Assembly: GCA_949316235.1 (NCBI GenBank)
Contig: OX438742.1
Coordinates: 12,399,315 to 12,463,314 of the forward strand
DNA length: 64,000 nt
Origin: Oegoconia quadripuncta
Lineage: Eukaryota; Arthropoda; Insecta; Lepidoptera; Autostichidae
Direction of reading: 5' to 3'
The notes beneath the pieces are model-generated. The model searched no databases and was not told the DNA's origin. It was given only the letters and a program-made list of their open reading frames with translations. The position numbers and the translations under genes were made by a program. Below are positions 21,497 through 31,300 of the stretch, piece by piece (the stretch's first letter is position 1; the number at the start of each line of letters is the position of its first letter).

Positions 21497-22380
21497 ATGT
21501 CTAATAGCAGTGTTTTTGGTTACGGCATCAAAAAAAGCGAAAATCGACCAAACATATAATTACACCGGTTCGTATTAGTATTTAGCAAAAATACCAAATA
21601 ATACATCAAAAGCCATATGTTTTTGCTTTCTTATAAATAGTTTACGAATAATTCATAACGAATTTAGCCTAAACTACGTATTTTTGTGGGTTTTGATAGT
21701 TATTTTAGGAAGTCTAAAACAGTTGCTTTTTGTCGATAGAGTTGCCCTTCAAGCCATTTTTCATATCGATGTTTTCCAGTGTGAATTGTTGTGTAATGTT
21801 TCTATACCGCTTTTTTTCGTTCTAGGTTGCCTAAAAATTATCGAAAAAGAAAAATGTGGCTGGATGCAATAGGAATGGAAGATTTAAAGATACATGTGAG
21901 GTCAATTTTCATTCGATTGCTCTTCACGGCCTTCCGGGATGTTGCCCTACCGTCACGAATCTTTATAGTGAGTATTTAATTTTTAGTTATTACTAGCAAA
22001 CAGCCTCGTAGCTTTGCTCGCTTAGATTTACAAACTTTGCCACCCTCTTTTTCTTACCAAATTTCAGCTTTCTAAATACAGTATTTTTGTCTGGGCGTTG
22101 GTAATCATAATCAGTCAGGACAATCAATTTTATAAGTATCAGTTTTATCTGAAATCATGTTCTGTATTTATAGAACATGAAAATAAAATTCATCATCATA
22201 TCATAATCAGCCGAAAGACGTCCACTACAAATACATTAATGAATTAATTTGTTTAAGTGTCATTTTGATTTCCAGGTTCAGGACCCAACACTGAAAACAA
22301 TTAAAAAATTAAATATGAAATGTGAAAAATACAAGAAGAAAATTAAAATTTTACATGACGAAAATAGAAGACAGAAAAAA
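21497..22380 (+). pseudogene. Decayed THAP-domain gene, three exons with usable splice sites
   Basis: Exon 1 (21497-21567) encodes MSNSSVFGYGIKKSENRPNI, a stop (21557-21559), then LHR. Exon 2 (21826-21967, after TTTTTTTCGTTCTAG) gives LPKNYRKRKMWLDAIGMEDL. Exon 3 (22276-22380, after TTGATTTCCAG) gives PTLKTIKKLNMKCEKYKKKIKILHDENRRQ. Donors are G|GTTCGT and A|GTGAGT, and the phases match across both junctions. The layout fits a THAP zinc finger (xxNIxFHRxPKN..R..W..AIG) followed by the coiled coil usual in THAP proteins. The zinc ligands are gone: Ser and Tyr stand where the first Cys pair should be, and VRSIF replaces the C-S-x-H-F motif. Exon 3 is cut near 22380 by a LINE fragment. It is either a dead host gene or a P-element-type transposase relic. 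Intron 2 contains scraps of lepidopteran repeats (22003-22030, 22190-22230). Confidence 0.62.
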
Positions 22381-22394
22381 TACCCCATATATTA

Positions 22395-22673
22395 TACGTC
22401 CATAATTGAGGGTGGATGATACTCGTCCATGGAAAACCGTCAGTGCCACTTCTTGCAATGTTATACTACTTTATCTACATAAACCAACTACACATTTGTC
22501 CAGTCTTTCACATATATTTTCAATATGGCAGATAACAGAATGCAAATTGCAGAATTTGTCACTATGTAGTCCCAGATATTTCGTTGACTCTACTTCTTTA
22601 ATTTGCTCTTTATTATACATTATATTAAGATGAATGTCAGTACCTCTAATTGTTCTAAATAATATAAGTTTTA
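22395..22673 (-). pseudogene. LINE reverse-transcriptase fragment (CR1/Jockey type)
   Basis: Reading the minus strand gives KLILFRTIRGTDIHLN, then EVESTKYLGLH, HIENICERLDK and GRVSSTLNYG. These are the usual order of motifs just after the RT catalytic site in CR1/Jockey LINEs. One in-frame stop follows GLCR. Only about 90 codons remain. Its edge truncates the THAP exon 3. Confidence 0.75.
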
Positions 22674-22699
22674 TTAATGTGATGAAGATTATAAATGAT

Positions 22700-22985
22700 G
22701 ACGACCTGTTTGGTATAGTGGTCAGAAACTCTCCTACTATACCAAAAGATCGCGGGTTCGAATCCCGCTAGGGGCATATGTTTGTATGATGAATACAGAC
22801 ATGTGTTCCCGAGTTATGGATGTTTTTCATTTATGTATGTATTTATTTACAAAAAAAATGTATTTTTGTAGTTTATCAACCATCTGGTATCCACAACACA
22901 AGCCTATAGTTGCTTAAAGTGGAACTAGATGGCGCTGTGTGTATGTTTAAGGATATTTATTTATTTATTATTATCATTATTATAA
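22700..22985 (+). mobile_element. tRNA-headed SINE, lepidopteran type
   Basis: The head resembles a tRNA: A-box-like TGGTATAGTGGTC at 22711-22723 and a perfect B-box GGTTCGAATCC at 22755-22765, which form an internal RNA polymerase III promoter. The body continues CATATGTTTGTATGATGAATACAGA, in part, and ACCATCTGGTATCCACAACACAAGC. It ends in a T/A-rich tail (TTATTTATTATTATC). I recognise the body as a common lepidopteran SINE. The head does not fold as a normal tRNA gene with standard arms and is followed by SINE body, so it is not called as a tRNA. Confidence 0.8.
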
Positions 22986-23039
22986 TGTTAATTTTAAAAT
23001 TGATTTTATGCAGCCAGTCACCCACAGTAATTATTCGTA

Positions 23040-23168
23040 TTGCATTCCGTGATGGTATGTTGCCTGGAAGAGATCGCCGAGATAAGGCTGCCTAATTTAT
23101 AGTATCTATAAGATCATTAAATGTACCTTCCTTATTTAAACAATAAAGCGTAATTGATTGATTGATAA
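23040..23168 (+). repeat. LINE-type 3' end with (TTGA)n tail
   Basis: CTGGAAGAGATCGCCGAGATAAGGCTGCC is split here by position only: 23066-23094 carries this signature, which I know from the 3' ends of a widespread arthropod LINE. It is followed by AATAAAG at 23143 and TTGATTGATTGAT, a short tandem tail used in place of poly(A). No coding part remains. Confidence 0.6.
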
Positions 23169-24084
23169 CATTTTCTGTATCTTTGTTGATTGGATTGTTT
23201 GTAAAATTGTAGGTATTTTATTTATGGAATTCTAAAACGTTCAATATTATCTTTGATATCCCTTGCTGTATAAATAAATATATATTTGCAAATTACTCTT
23301 TGTTTTAACACCCTTTTACATAGTGACAAAATATAGAAATAGGTACAATACCATTTTGTAGTTGAGATCATGTTAGAGTCTGAGCGGAATTTGTCGATAA
23401 TTGTGACAAGATTTCAGAACTTGTCGGTCAGCCGTTTATAAGATACAGGGGTGTATTGCTGGCCGTGCCAAGATGAGAGCTCATCCTGCCAGGCCACTTT
23501 AATATTTCCAAAACTCCAGAGGTTCTAGCGAAAATTGGATTAGACCAGCAATTTGTCGATATTTTTCACAAAACACTCGTTACTTAGATAGATTCAAATT
23601 ATTAATGTGAAGAGTGAAGTGTAATGAAGAGAAATATAGAGTTCCTTTTTCGATGTACAGTCGCGAACTATGAAACTGAGAATATCTACAGAACTTGGCA
23701 TCCATTTAGATCTCAATTCTTTTGTCAGTGAAATAGACAATCACATATTATATGCTAACAAGTCCCATTTTAACAATTACGTTTTCGATGAGACACAAAT
23801 TATGTATCTAAAAAGATATCGATGTACCGTGGGGCACCACTACAAAAAGGTGCCATTTTTGTTTCTCAGTAAATTTAGGTATACACGCTTTTTTCGTAGG
23901 TAGGGCATCTCCATATGTTTCAGTACTCAGAGGTCCTTACCTATGAAATTGGCGTTTTTATGAAGAATTTCATTAAGACTGTTTTCTCCATACAAACATT
24001 TTTGATTTTTTTAAATCGACAAATTCGACAATGTTAGGTGACGAAGTAATATGAGTTGACAATTTTATATCTTCATTTATTGGT
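23169..24084. other. No gene recognised; inverted-repeat partner at 23906-23934
   Basis: AT-rich. A 77-codon frame at 23670-23903 has no recognised domain. 23906-23934 is the exact inverted partner of 21135-21163 (29 bp). Confidence 0.5.
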
Positions 24085-24270
24085 GATGTCGTAGAAGAAG
24101 CTCGAATCTTGGCAGAGTTTCCTCGTAGACGACGCCTATGGCGCCAAGACCATATGAAATGCGGGAATGCTTTTAAAAAAAAATTCCGATTGTCGAAGGA
24201 CTTGGTTATGTCAGATTGACACTTGCTTGAGTTACGTTTTACGCGGATTTGTTTAACAAACCAGTCATTC
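24085..24270 (+). pseudogene. Harbinger-like transposase N-terminal remnant
   Basis: Translation gives EEARILAEFPRRRRLWRQDHMKCGNAFKKKFRLSKDLVM, then a frameshift. The order 'RRRR-W...F...FRLSKxxV' is characteristic of the start of PIF/Harbinger transposases and HARBI1-like proteins. The catalytic part is missing. I infer the family from this motif only. Confidence 0.5.
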
Positions 24271-24447
24271 TGTGGAATCTTTTTCGTTAGATTTCAATAA
24301 TAAAGCAATACCTTGTAGTTTATTTATACTCTGAAATGAAGTCGGTTAAGTCTTATATTTCAGAACCTATTATAAGGCTGGATGGCTTTTTAGCGGGAAC
24401 TCGGCGAGTGAAGTAGCATTTTTCTTTATAAGTCTTGAAATTTGTGC

Positions 24448-24701
24448 ATTCTAACTTTTGAAGCTTAATAATGGCAGAATATTGTGCAGCAAACGTTAGT
24501 GTTGGTGTACAGGTGAAGGGAAGTGTAAATTGAAGTGCGTGGCGGAGCTTTCGGGTTCCCACAAGAAGCCGCCAAAATCTTTTGTAAAGCATTCTGCCAC
24601 TTTACTGAAGAATGACTTGACCGTGACTAGACTCTGTATACGACGAATTACTTGTTTTGATTGAGACTGACCTATAGACTGAAGAAATAAGATAAATAAG
24701 A
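24448..24701 (+). repeat. Direct repeat, copy 1 (about 254 bp)
   Basis: Closely matches 26731-26995. It opens ATTCTAACTTTTGAAGC and includes an ATG-led frame MAEYCAANVSVGVQVKG. Copy 2 has an extra 11 bp near 26930. The peptide CAAN... and a SFRVPT stretch faintly recall a THAP zinc finger, but the match is too weak to call. Confidence 0.7.
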
Positions 24702-25004
24702 ATTTTCACTCGAAACTGGCAGGAATTTCCTCGACAATGAGGTTGACTGGTTGCCATCCTCAAAAATAAGAAGAAGAAGAAGAAGGCTGGATTCGTTGAT
24801 CTCGATTACGACTAAACACAATCGATAAAACGGAACGTAACTTAGATCGACATCCCAATAGTTCGTGACATTTTATCTCTAGCGACCGCGAGAATACGTT
24901 TCTTTCGTATCATAGACATTTTTGTGACATTTTTAATCGACATTCCACGATTAGACATTATCTCGAATTAGAGATATCTCGCATGCACTGAGAATCGGCT
25001 CCCT
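24702..25004. other. No gene; AAG microsatellite and degenerate palindromic unit
   Basis: 24763-24783 is a short (AAG)n run. 24850-25004 shares ATCGACAT, GCGAGAATAC and GAGAATCGGCTCC blocks with the units of the following array and looks like a decayed unit. Confidence 0.55.
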
Positions 25005-25590
25005 GGACCCCAATTCTCGCGCATTCGACATTTCTCTGTCGATAGACATCCATAGATCTGTCGCTTTTGCACATGCATGTAAGTGTGAAAGAGATAGACA
25101 TACCAATGTCTATCGGCAGTGATATGTCGAACGCGCGAGAATCGGGGCCCTGGACCCCTATTCTCGCACACTCGACATTTGTCTATCGATAGACATTGGC
25201 ATGTCTATCTCTTTCACACTTATATACGTGTGTAAAAGTGACAAACCGATTGATGTCGTTCGACATTGAAATCTCGAGTATGTGAGAATCAGGCTCCAGG
25301 ACCCCGATTCTCGTGCGTTCGAGATTTCACTGTCGATAGACATTGGTATAACTATCACTTTCGTACTAATAAGGGCGCGCAAAAGTGACAAACCTATGGA
25401 TGTCTATCGACAGTAAATGTCGAACGCGCGAGAATCGGGGTCCAGCAGCCTGATTCTCACATACTCGAGATTTCAATGTCGAACGACATCAATAGGTTTG
25501 TCACTTTTACACACGTATATAAGTGTGAAAGAGATAGACATGCCAATGTCTATCGATAGACAAATGTCGAGTGTGCGAGAATAGGGGTCC
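25005..25590. repeat. Array of four ~147-bp palindromic units
   Basis: Units start at 25005, 25152, 25299 and 25444, spaced 147, 147 and 145 bp. Each begins GGACCCC(G/T/A)ATTCTCG or its equivalent and ends with the reverse complement (GAGAATCGGGGTCC). Each carries inner inverted blocks (TTCGACATT...AATGTCGAA and CTATCGATAGACA). Units 2 and 4 are inverted copies of each other with one mismatch over about 143 bp, flanking unit 3, itself a dyad. The whole could fold into a very long hairpin. It is probably a foldback MITE family amplified in place. No coding sequence. Confidence 0.85.
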
Positions 25591-25696
25591 GAGGTCAAAA
25601 TGGACTCGATCGGCCCTCTGGTATTAGGCGGGTGGTACTAATTGTGCTATACATACTTAGGATGCATTAGAGTATTCTATAGTGAAAAATAAAACC

Positions 25697-25802
25697 TTAC
25701 TTCTCACAGATGACTTAGTTTGCAAACATATCCAATCTTTTCTTACAAATGTAAGTAAATAGATATTTAGAAATGTTTGCAAACTAAGCCAATTGTGAGT
25801 AA
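25697..25802. repeat. Small foldback element
   Basis: Arms 25697-25729 and 25773-25802 share ATGTTTGCAAACTAAG exactly and GTGAG nearby in inverted order. They surround about 43 bp of AT-rich loop. Likely a short MITE; no target duplication is clear. Confidence 0.6.
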
Positions 25803-26094
25803 AACCCTAGAATAGGTACCAGCTAATAAAGATCTAAGGATTTAGGATTAAAACAAGTTTTATAATTTTCGAATTTCTATTTAGACCAATACACAATAAT
25901 TTCGTAAAAAAGCTTAAAAATAAAATATACCACTTACCAAATATACAATAGGTCACTTGTTCCACTAAGAACGAACGTTGGTAATATGAGTATACCAGTG
26001 AGCACACATACACATACGTCTGTAGTATAGAGTACAAACTGATCAGATTTTATCAACAGTAGCAGACCAAATATTTCTCTTTGAGACCTTTTGA

Positions 26095-26128
26095 CATGGA
26101 CTTATTATTCAAATAATAATAGTCCATG
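26095..26128. repeat. Short perfect hairpin
   Basis: CATGGACT and AGTCCATG flank an AT-rich dyad (TATTATTC / AAATAATA). Could be a hairpin in DNA or RNA. No adjacent gene gives it meaning. Confidence 0.5.
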
Positions 26129-26730
26129 CCTTTTGACAGTTGACTAGAGATTTGACCATTCTCACGCATGGGGACGAGATGCTAGTCCAGAGAAAATAAT
26201 GTTTTTTTCTCTCTGCTATCAATTTCGCTGTCATTTCGTGTAGCTCGTCTTACGAGAATGCATTTCATGTGACCTGTTCGTTCTTATGTTTACAAATACC
26301 TTCAAAATACAAAGACTTCAAAAAACGAGGAAGTTCTGTATTCTTTTTTTAGGTGGACCTTCTATTAAGTTACAAAACACTGACCCAAAAATGCTGATGT
26401 CTTTTAACCAATCATACCGCTCAAATTTATAAATTCTAATAATGGCGAATACGATAGTAATGAACTTGTCGCGAATCGTCGCGATTGTCCTGTAAATAAA
26501 TTGTAAATAATATGAAGAACTGCCAACTCAATAATTGGCAACACTGTGTTGTAGCTTGTTGGCGTCATCTTTGATTATTACTTTGTGGTGAGTGTTCATA
26601 AAAGTTTGTAAGAAGTAGGTATGTAACTTTTGTTCAATATTTATTAGTAAGTGATGTAATATTGTAAGTATCTGATAAGGGCAATCCTCGCCCGTCTGTA
26701 CGATGCAATCGTGAGAAAATTGGTCTCATA

Positions 26731-26995
26731 ATTCTGACTTTTGAAGCTTAATAATGGCAGAATATTGTGCAGCAAACGTTAGTGATGGTGTACAAGTGAA
26801 GGGAAGTGTAAATTAAAGTGCGTAACGGAGCTTTCGGGTTCCCACAAGAAGCCGCCAAAATCTCTTGTAAAGCATTCTGCCATTTTACTGAAGAATGACT
26901 TGACCGTGATTAAACTCTATATACGCCAAGTATACGACGAATTCCTTGTTTTGACTGAGACTGACTTACAAACTGAAGAAATAAGAGAAATAAGA
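26731..26995 (+). repeat. Direct repeat, copy 2 (about 265 bp)
   Basis: Matches 24448-24701 with scattered substitutions and an 11-bp insertion. One frame is open for more than 60 codons (KCVTELSGSHKKPPKS... TEEIREIRHG) in this copy but interrupted in copy 1. Function unknown. Confidence 0.7.
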
Positions 26996-27075
26996 CATGG
27001 CTGTTATGGGCCAGATCCCTTTGCCTTCTCCTAAAGGAGAGAATGAAACCAAAAAAAAAAAAGGGAAAAAAAAAC
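26996..27075 (+). repeat. Hairpin plus A-rich tail before the intact LINE
   Basis: CCTTCTCCTAAAGGAGAG forms a small hairpin, followed at 27053-27075 by A-rich sequence. It resembles the 3' end of a retrotransposed sequence, perhaps the tail of the preceding direct repeat. The intact LINE starts at or just after this tail. Confidence 0.45.
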
Positions 27076-27208
27076 AGGGTAGGCGCGGGAACGCTTGAAC
27101 GTATAGGCGGGTTTTTAAAAGTTTTTAGTGAAATTAATTAAATAATTAATCAATACTCTATAAATAGCTTGTTATTCATAAATAACAGTTGGGGTATTTT
27201 ATTATAAA

Positions 27209-28324
27209 ATGACGAAGACGAAAGGGGGAAGGAAAAAAAAGCGCAAACGCGATGAAGGTCCTGATGATGTCCTCGTGTCCTCGTCGGACGACGAGTCCTC
27301 TTCTTCGACGGCGGCATGTGAGGAGCCGCACAACGATAAGTACAGGCCATATTTTACAAAAAATTACACCCGAGCTTACCCGGAAAGTGGAGGAGCTGCA
27401 GAGTACATTGTATTCATATCAAGTACCGATGACAATAAACCCATTGGAAATAGAGATCTCATGTACCTGTCCAACATTTTTCAACGTAATATTAAGGGCA
27501 GTAAACAATTTAAAAGAATAAATAGGCACAAGTTTGGCATAATTTTCGACAGACCGGCAGCAGCGAACACTCTATTATCGAACCTGGATTTTTTGAAGCA
27601 GCACTCTCTAGAGGCCTCTATTCCGGCGTCCACCTCGGAGCGTGTTGGTGTAATAACAGGGGTTCCGGTAGAATATAGTAATGCGAAACTCTTCAAACAC
27701 CTTACATGTTCACCAAAAATCATTTCGATAAGGAGATTTATGAGAAAAGATAAAGATACTACAATTCCTACTCAAACAGTCAGCATCACATTTGCGTCAA
27801 CTACTCTTCCAGATTCGGTTGAGCTGAATTTCTGGCTATTTCCAGTCAAGGAGTATATACCTCCTGTAAAACAATGTTATAAATGTTTGCTGTACGGACA
27901 TACTGCAAAATTTTGTAAAAACACTGTCAGGTGCTCTATTTGCTCTGAAGGTCATAATTATAAAGAATGCATTAGTGACACTACACTATGCTTTCATTGC
28001 AAGGGCAACCATGTCGCCATAGCGACAGTATGTCCTGTAAAGCAACAAAAAATTATAGAAAATAAGAAAAAAGTAAGATCGGTCGCTTTTGTTGATTTGT
28101 TTAATGAAAAAGAATTCCCACCACTTAAAACTCAAAAAACAAACGTCAGACAATTTTCTAACATAAAACCTACAAAAGACAACTTGCGAACTATCTTACA
28201 AGATGATAAAATAATTGACATTTTAGTACAAAGTCTCATCAAAATTAAATCAAGTGGTACAACTAATTCAAACACTATTAAACAAACTTTACAGGAGATT
28301 CTTAATTCCAATTTTAATCTTTAA
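27209..28324 (+). CDS. LINE ORF1: gag-like RNA-binding protein
   Basis: 371 residues. The N-terminus is very basic (MTKTKGGRKKKRKRD), followed by a Ser/acidic stretch (VSSSDDESSSSTAACEE), as for a nuclear-entry region. The middle (about 45-215) is gag/RRM-like. Three zinc knuckles lie at about 223-275: CYKCLLYGHTAKFC, CSICSEGHNYKEC and CFHCKGNHVAIATVC. The tail VDLFNEKEFPPLK is shared with LINE copy 2. It should coat the element RNA in a ribonucleoprotein with ORF2. The stop TAA (28322-28324) overlaps the ORF2 ATG by one base (TAATG), so ORF2 is probably translated by termination and reinitiation. Confidence 0.9.
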   Translation: MTKTKGGRKKKRKRDEGPDDVLVSSSDDESSSSTAACEEPHNDKYRPYFTKNYTRAYPESGGAAEYIVFISSTDDNKPIGNRDLMYLSNIFQRNIKGSKQFKRINRHKFGIIFDRPAAANTLLSNLDFLKQHSLEASIPASTSERVGVITGVPVEYSNAKLFKHLTCSPKIISIRRFMRKDKDTTIPTQTVSITFASTTLPDSVELNFWLFPVKEYIPPVKQCYKCLLYGHTAKFCKNTVRCSICSEGHNYKECISDTTLCFHCKGNHVAIATVCPVKQQKIIENKKKVRSVAFVDLFNEKEFPPLKTQKTNVRQFSNIKPTKDNLRTILQDDKIIDILVQSLIKIKSSGTTNSNTIKQTLQEILNSNFNL

Positions 28325-31300
28325 TGGATCTAAATGTGGTTCAGTGGAATTCACAAAGTATTTTATGTAATAAATTTGGACTGGTTAATTTTTTGTACCA
28401 GAATGATATACATATTGCTACTGTAAGCGAGACTTGGCTCAGGCCAGAACAAAAATTAACAATTAGAGGATACAAAATTGCTAGACTTGACTCAGGTAAC
28501 AATCATAATGGCGTTGCTATAATTATCAAAGATGACATTCCATTTCAAGTTATTCACACTGCTCATGATGACTCTTTGCAAAATATCGCTATACAAATTA
28601 AATATATGAACCAATTGCTAACAATAGTCAGTGTTTATTGTCCTACAGTATGTAGGCCTCATTTTGATAAATCTAAATTCGATCATCTTATAAAAAGTTT
28701 ACCTGGTCCTATAATTATTACAGGGGATTTTAATGCTCATAGCACCATATGGGGTTGTCATTCTACTGACAGTCGAGGTAGAGATCTATGGGATGTAGCC
28801 GAGAATAATGACTTGATACTTCTTAATAATGGCCAGGCTACTACTGTAGGTTCTGACCGATGGAGACCAAGTGCTATTGACTTAACATTTGTGTCATCCT
28901 CACTGGCGATATCTTGCAATTGGGGTGTTCATGATGATCCACTGGGCAGCTATCACCTTCCTGTAATTACCAAAATATCTTTGGTGAATAATTTAAATCA
29001 ACCTACACAAGCATCTAATATACCTAAACACTGCAATTTGAAGTTAGTTAACTGGGAAAAATACACAGAACTTGTTAATTCTAAACTTATGGAATTTTCT
29101 ATGGATGATGATCCTCTTGACTCTTATAAAAACTTCTGTTCAGTTCTTGAATCAGTCATTCAGTTAAGCAGTTCACAGAGGATAAGCCAAAGTCAACAGA
29201 ATAGTAGATTACCTAGTAAAAATAGGAAAAATTATTCTATTCCATGGTGGAACGGTAAGTGTAGTGAAGCTGTCGAAGCTTCTCGTCAGGCATATAAAGA
29301 TTTTAAAGATAACTCTACCCAGGAAAACTACATTAATTTTAAAAGGTTACAGGCTAGGAAAAAGCTAATTTTAAGACAGGAAAAAATAACGAGTTGGCAG
29401 CGACTTTATGAATCATTCAACAGAGACACTCCAATTAGAATTATCTGGCAATACATGAGAAAGTTCAACAAGACTACAACTAAAAACATCGGTCTAAGTG
29501 ATGAATGGATATTGCCCTTTTTACACAAATACACATCAGAGCCAGATAATGTAACGGAGTGCTCTCCTTTGCTATTAGGACACAATGAAAATGAAAGTAA
29601 TAGTTACATTATAAACCATTTTACTTTGAATGAACTCAGGGTCGCCGTACACTCTAGGAGGGATACTGCCTGTGGATTAGACTGGATATCTTACAGAATG
29701 CTACGTTCTCTTAATGACGAGTCTTTAAAAATCTTTCTACATATCATTAATTTATTATGGGTTAACAACTTAATTCCTGACTCTTGGAAAACAGACTGTA
29801 TTGTGCCAATATTAAAATCAAATAAATCTCCCAATGAAGCAGATTCATATCGGCCAATAGTCTTATCTTCTTGCGTAGGTAAGATATTTGAGCAGTTGCT
29901 AAAGCAACGTTTAGAAGTTTATATTGAAAAAAATAGTATCTTACCAGACAATCAGTTTGGTTTCCGCAGAGGTAAGTCAACTCGTGATAGCATTACCCAT
30001 CTTCAATTAGACATTTTGAAGGCTTTTTCCAGCAATAATGCATTGATTTGTGTATTTTTTGATGTTATAGGTGCCTTCAATAATGTTGACCACCTTGTAC
30101 TTTGCTCAGAGTTGAATTCCATTGGACTACCTGCAAAGGTTATAAATTGGATTTTTAATTTCCTAAATTGCAGAAAAGTTTATGTTAAACATAATAACAA
30201 TTTATATGGTCCCCGTTATTCCTATAAAGGTTGTTGTCAAGGAGGAATATTGAGCCCCTTGTTGTTCATATTGTACATAAAACGTTTAAATTTAATACTT
30301 GGTCCCCATGTTACTAGCTTGCAATTTGCAGATGATTTGGCTATTTATTGTTCGACAAATGATATTAATGTCACTGCCAGAACCATAAATGAGGCAATAT
30401 CACAATTAAATAAATATTTTAAAACATTAAAATTGGAAATTAGTCTAACTAAAAGTAAAGTTGTGATTTTTTCTAAGCAAGCTCGTGTAAATAATGTGTC
30501 TATTACTTATGATACTATAGATTTGCCCATTGTTTCTAGTATAAAATTTTTAGGAGTGACTTTTACTTCTAATCTAAAATTTGATGCTTATGTCTCTGAA
30601 ATATGTGACAAAGCAAATAAAGCATATAATATTTTGAGATCTTTGGCAAAAACTTCATGGGGTGCAGACCCTAAAACTTTGAGAATTTTATATAAGGCAC
30701 TAGTAAGAAGCCATTTTGAGTATGCTTATTATTGTATAGCCTCTAACAAGTTACTTTTAGATAAAATTGAAAAAATTCAAAACAAGTGTTTACGTTTGAT
30801 TATTGGGGCAATGAACACATCTCCAATCAACTCATTACAAGTTGAATGTAACATAGAGCCTCTTGCAATAAGATTTGAATGGTTGAAGAACAAGTTTATT
30901 TTGTCATTGCTTTCCAAAAGTAGTGATTCATTGCTTAGAAAAATTGTAAATAATACTTGGTCATCTGCATATATTTGTAATAATGTACAGTCAATTGTAA
31001 ATAGTTATAGTTATATAATTCATAAAAGTAGTAGATTGCCATGTTATTGGGGTAGTTTTCAGTGTAGATTTCAGGATCTCGGCATATACATAGATTTAAA
31101 TTTAAAAATAAAAGAAGATGTTTATGCTTATTTAAGTAAATGGTCTGAGCATTTTCAAATCTACACTGATGGTTCTAAGACCACTACTGCAACTGGATTA
31201 GCCATTTATGATCCTCAAAAAAGAACTGGTTTTGGCATAAAAATAAATCCTATAGCTTCAATATTCACAGCAGAAGCTTATGCCATATTGGAAGCATTAC

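Larger units (their letters stand above)
25591..26730. other. No gene recognised; two small foldbacks inside
   Basis: AT-rich DNA with no supported frame. It contains the foldbacks listed at 25697-25802 and 26095-26128. Confidence 0.55.

Noticed and set aside
22700..22772. A tRNA gene with A and B boxes
   Set aside because: The B box is perfect, but the arms do not form a normal cloverleaf and the sequence runs into a lepidopteran SINE body with an AT-rich tail. It is called as a SINE head.
24448..24560. A second THAP domain (CAAN..., SFRVPT)
   Set aside because: The Cys spacing and the FHRxP motif are not met, and the reading needs a frameshift. Left as an unassigned repeat.
25005..25590. 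A CRISPR-like array because of regular spacing
   Set aside because: Units are 147-bp dyads without distinct short repeats and unique spacers, and the genome is eukaryotic.
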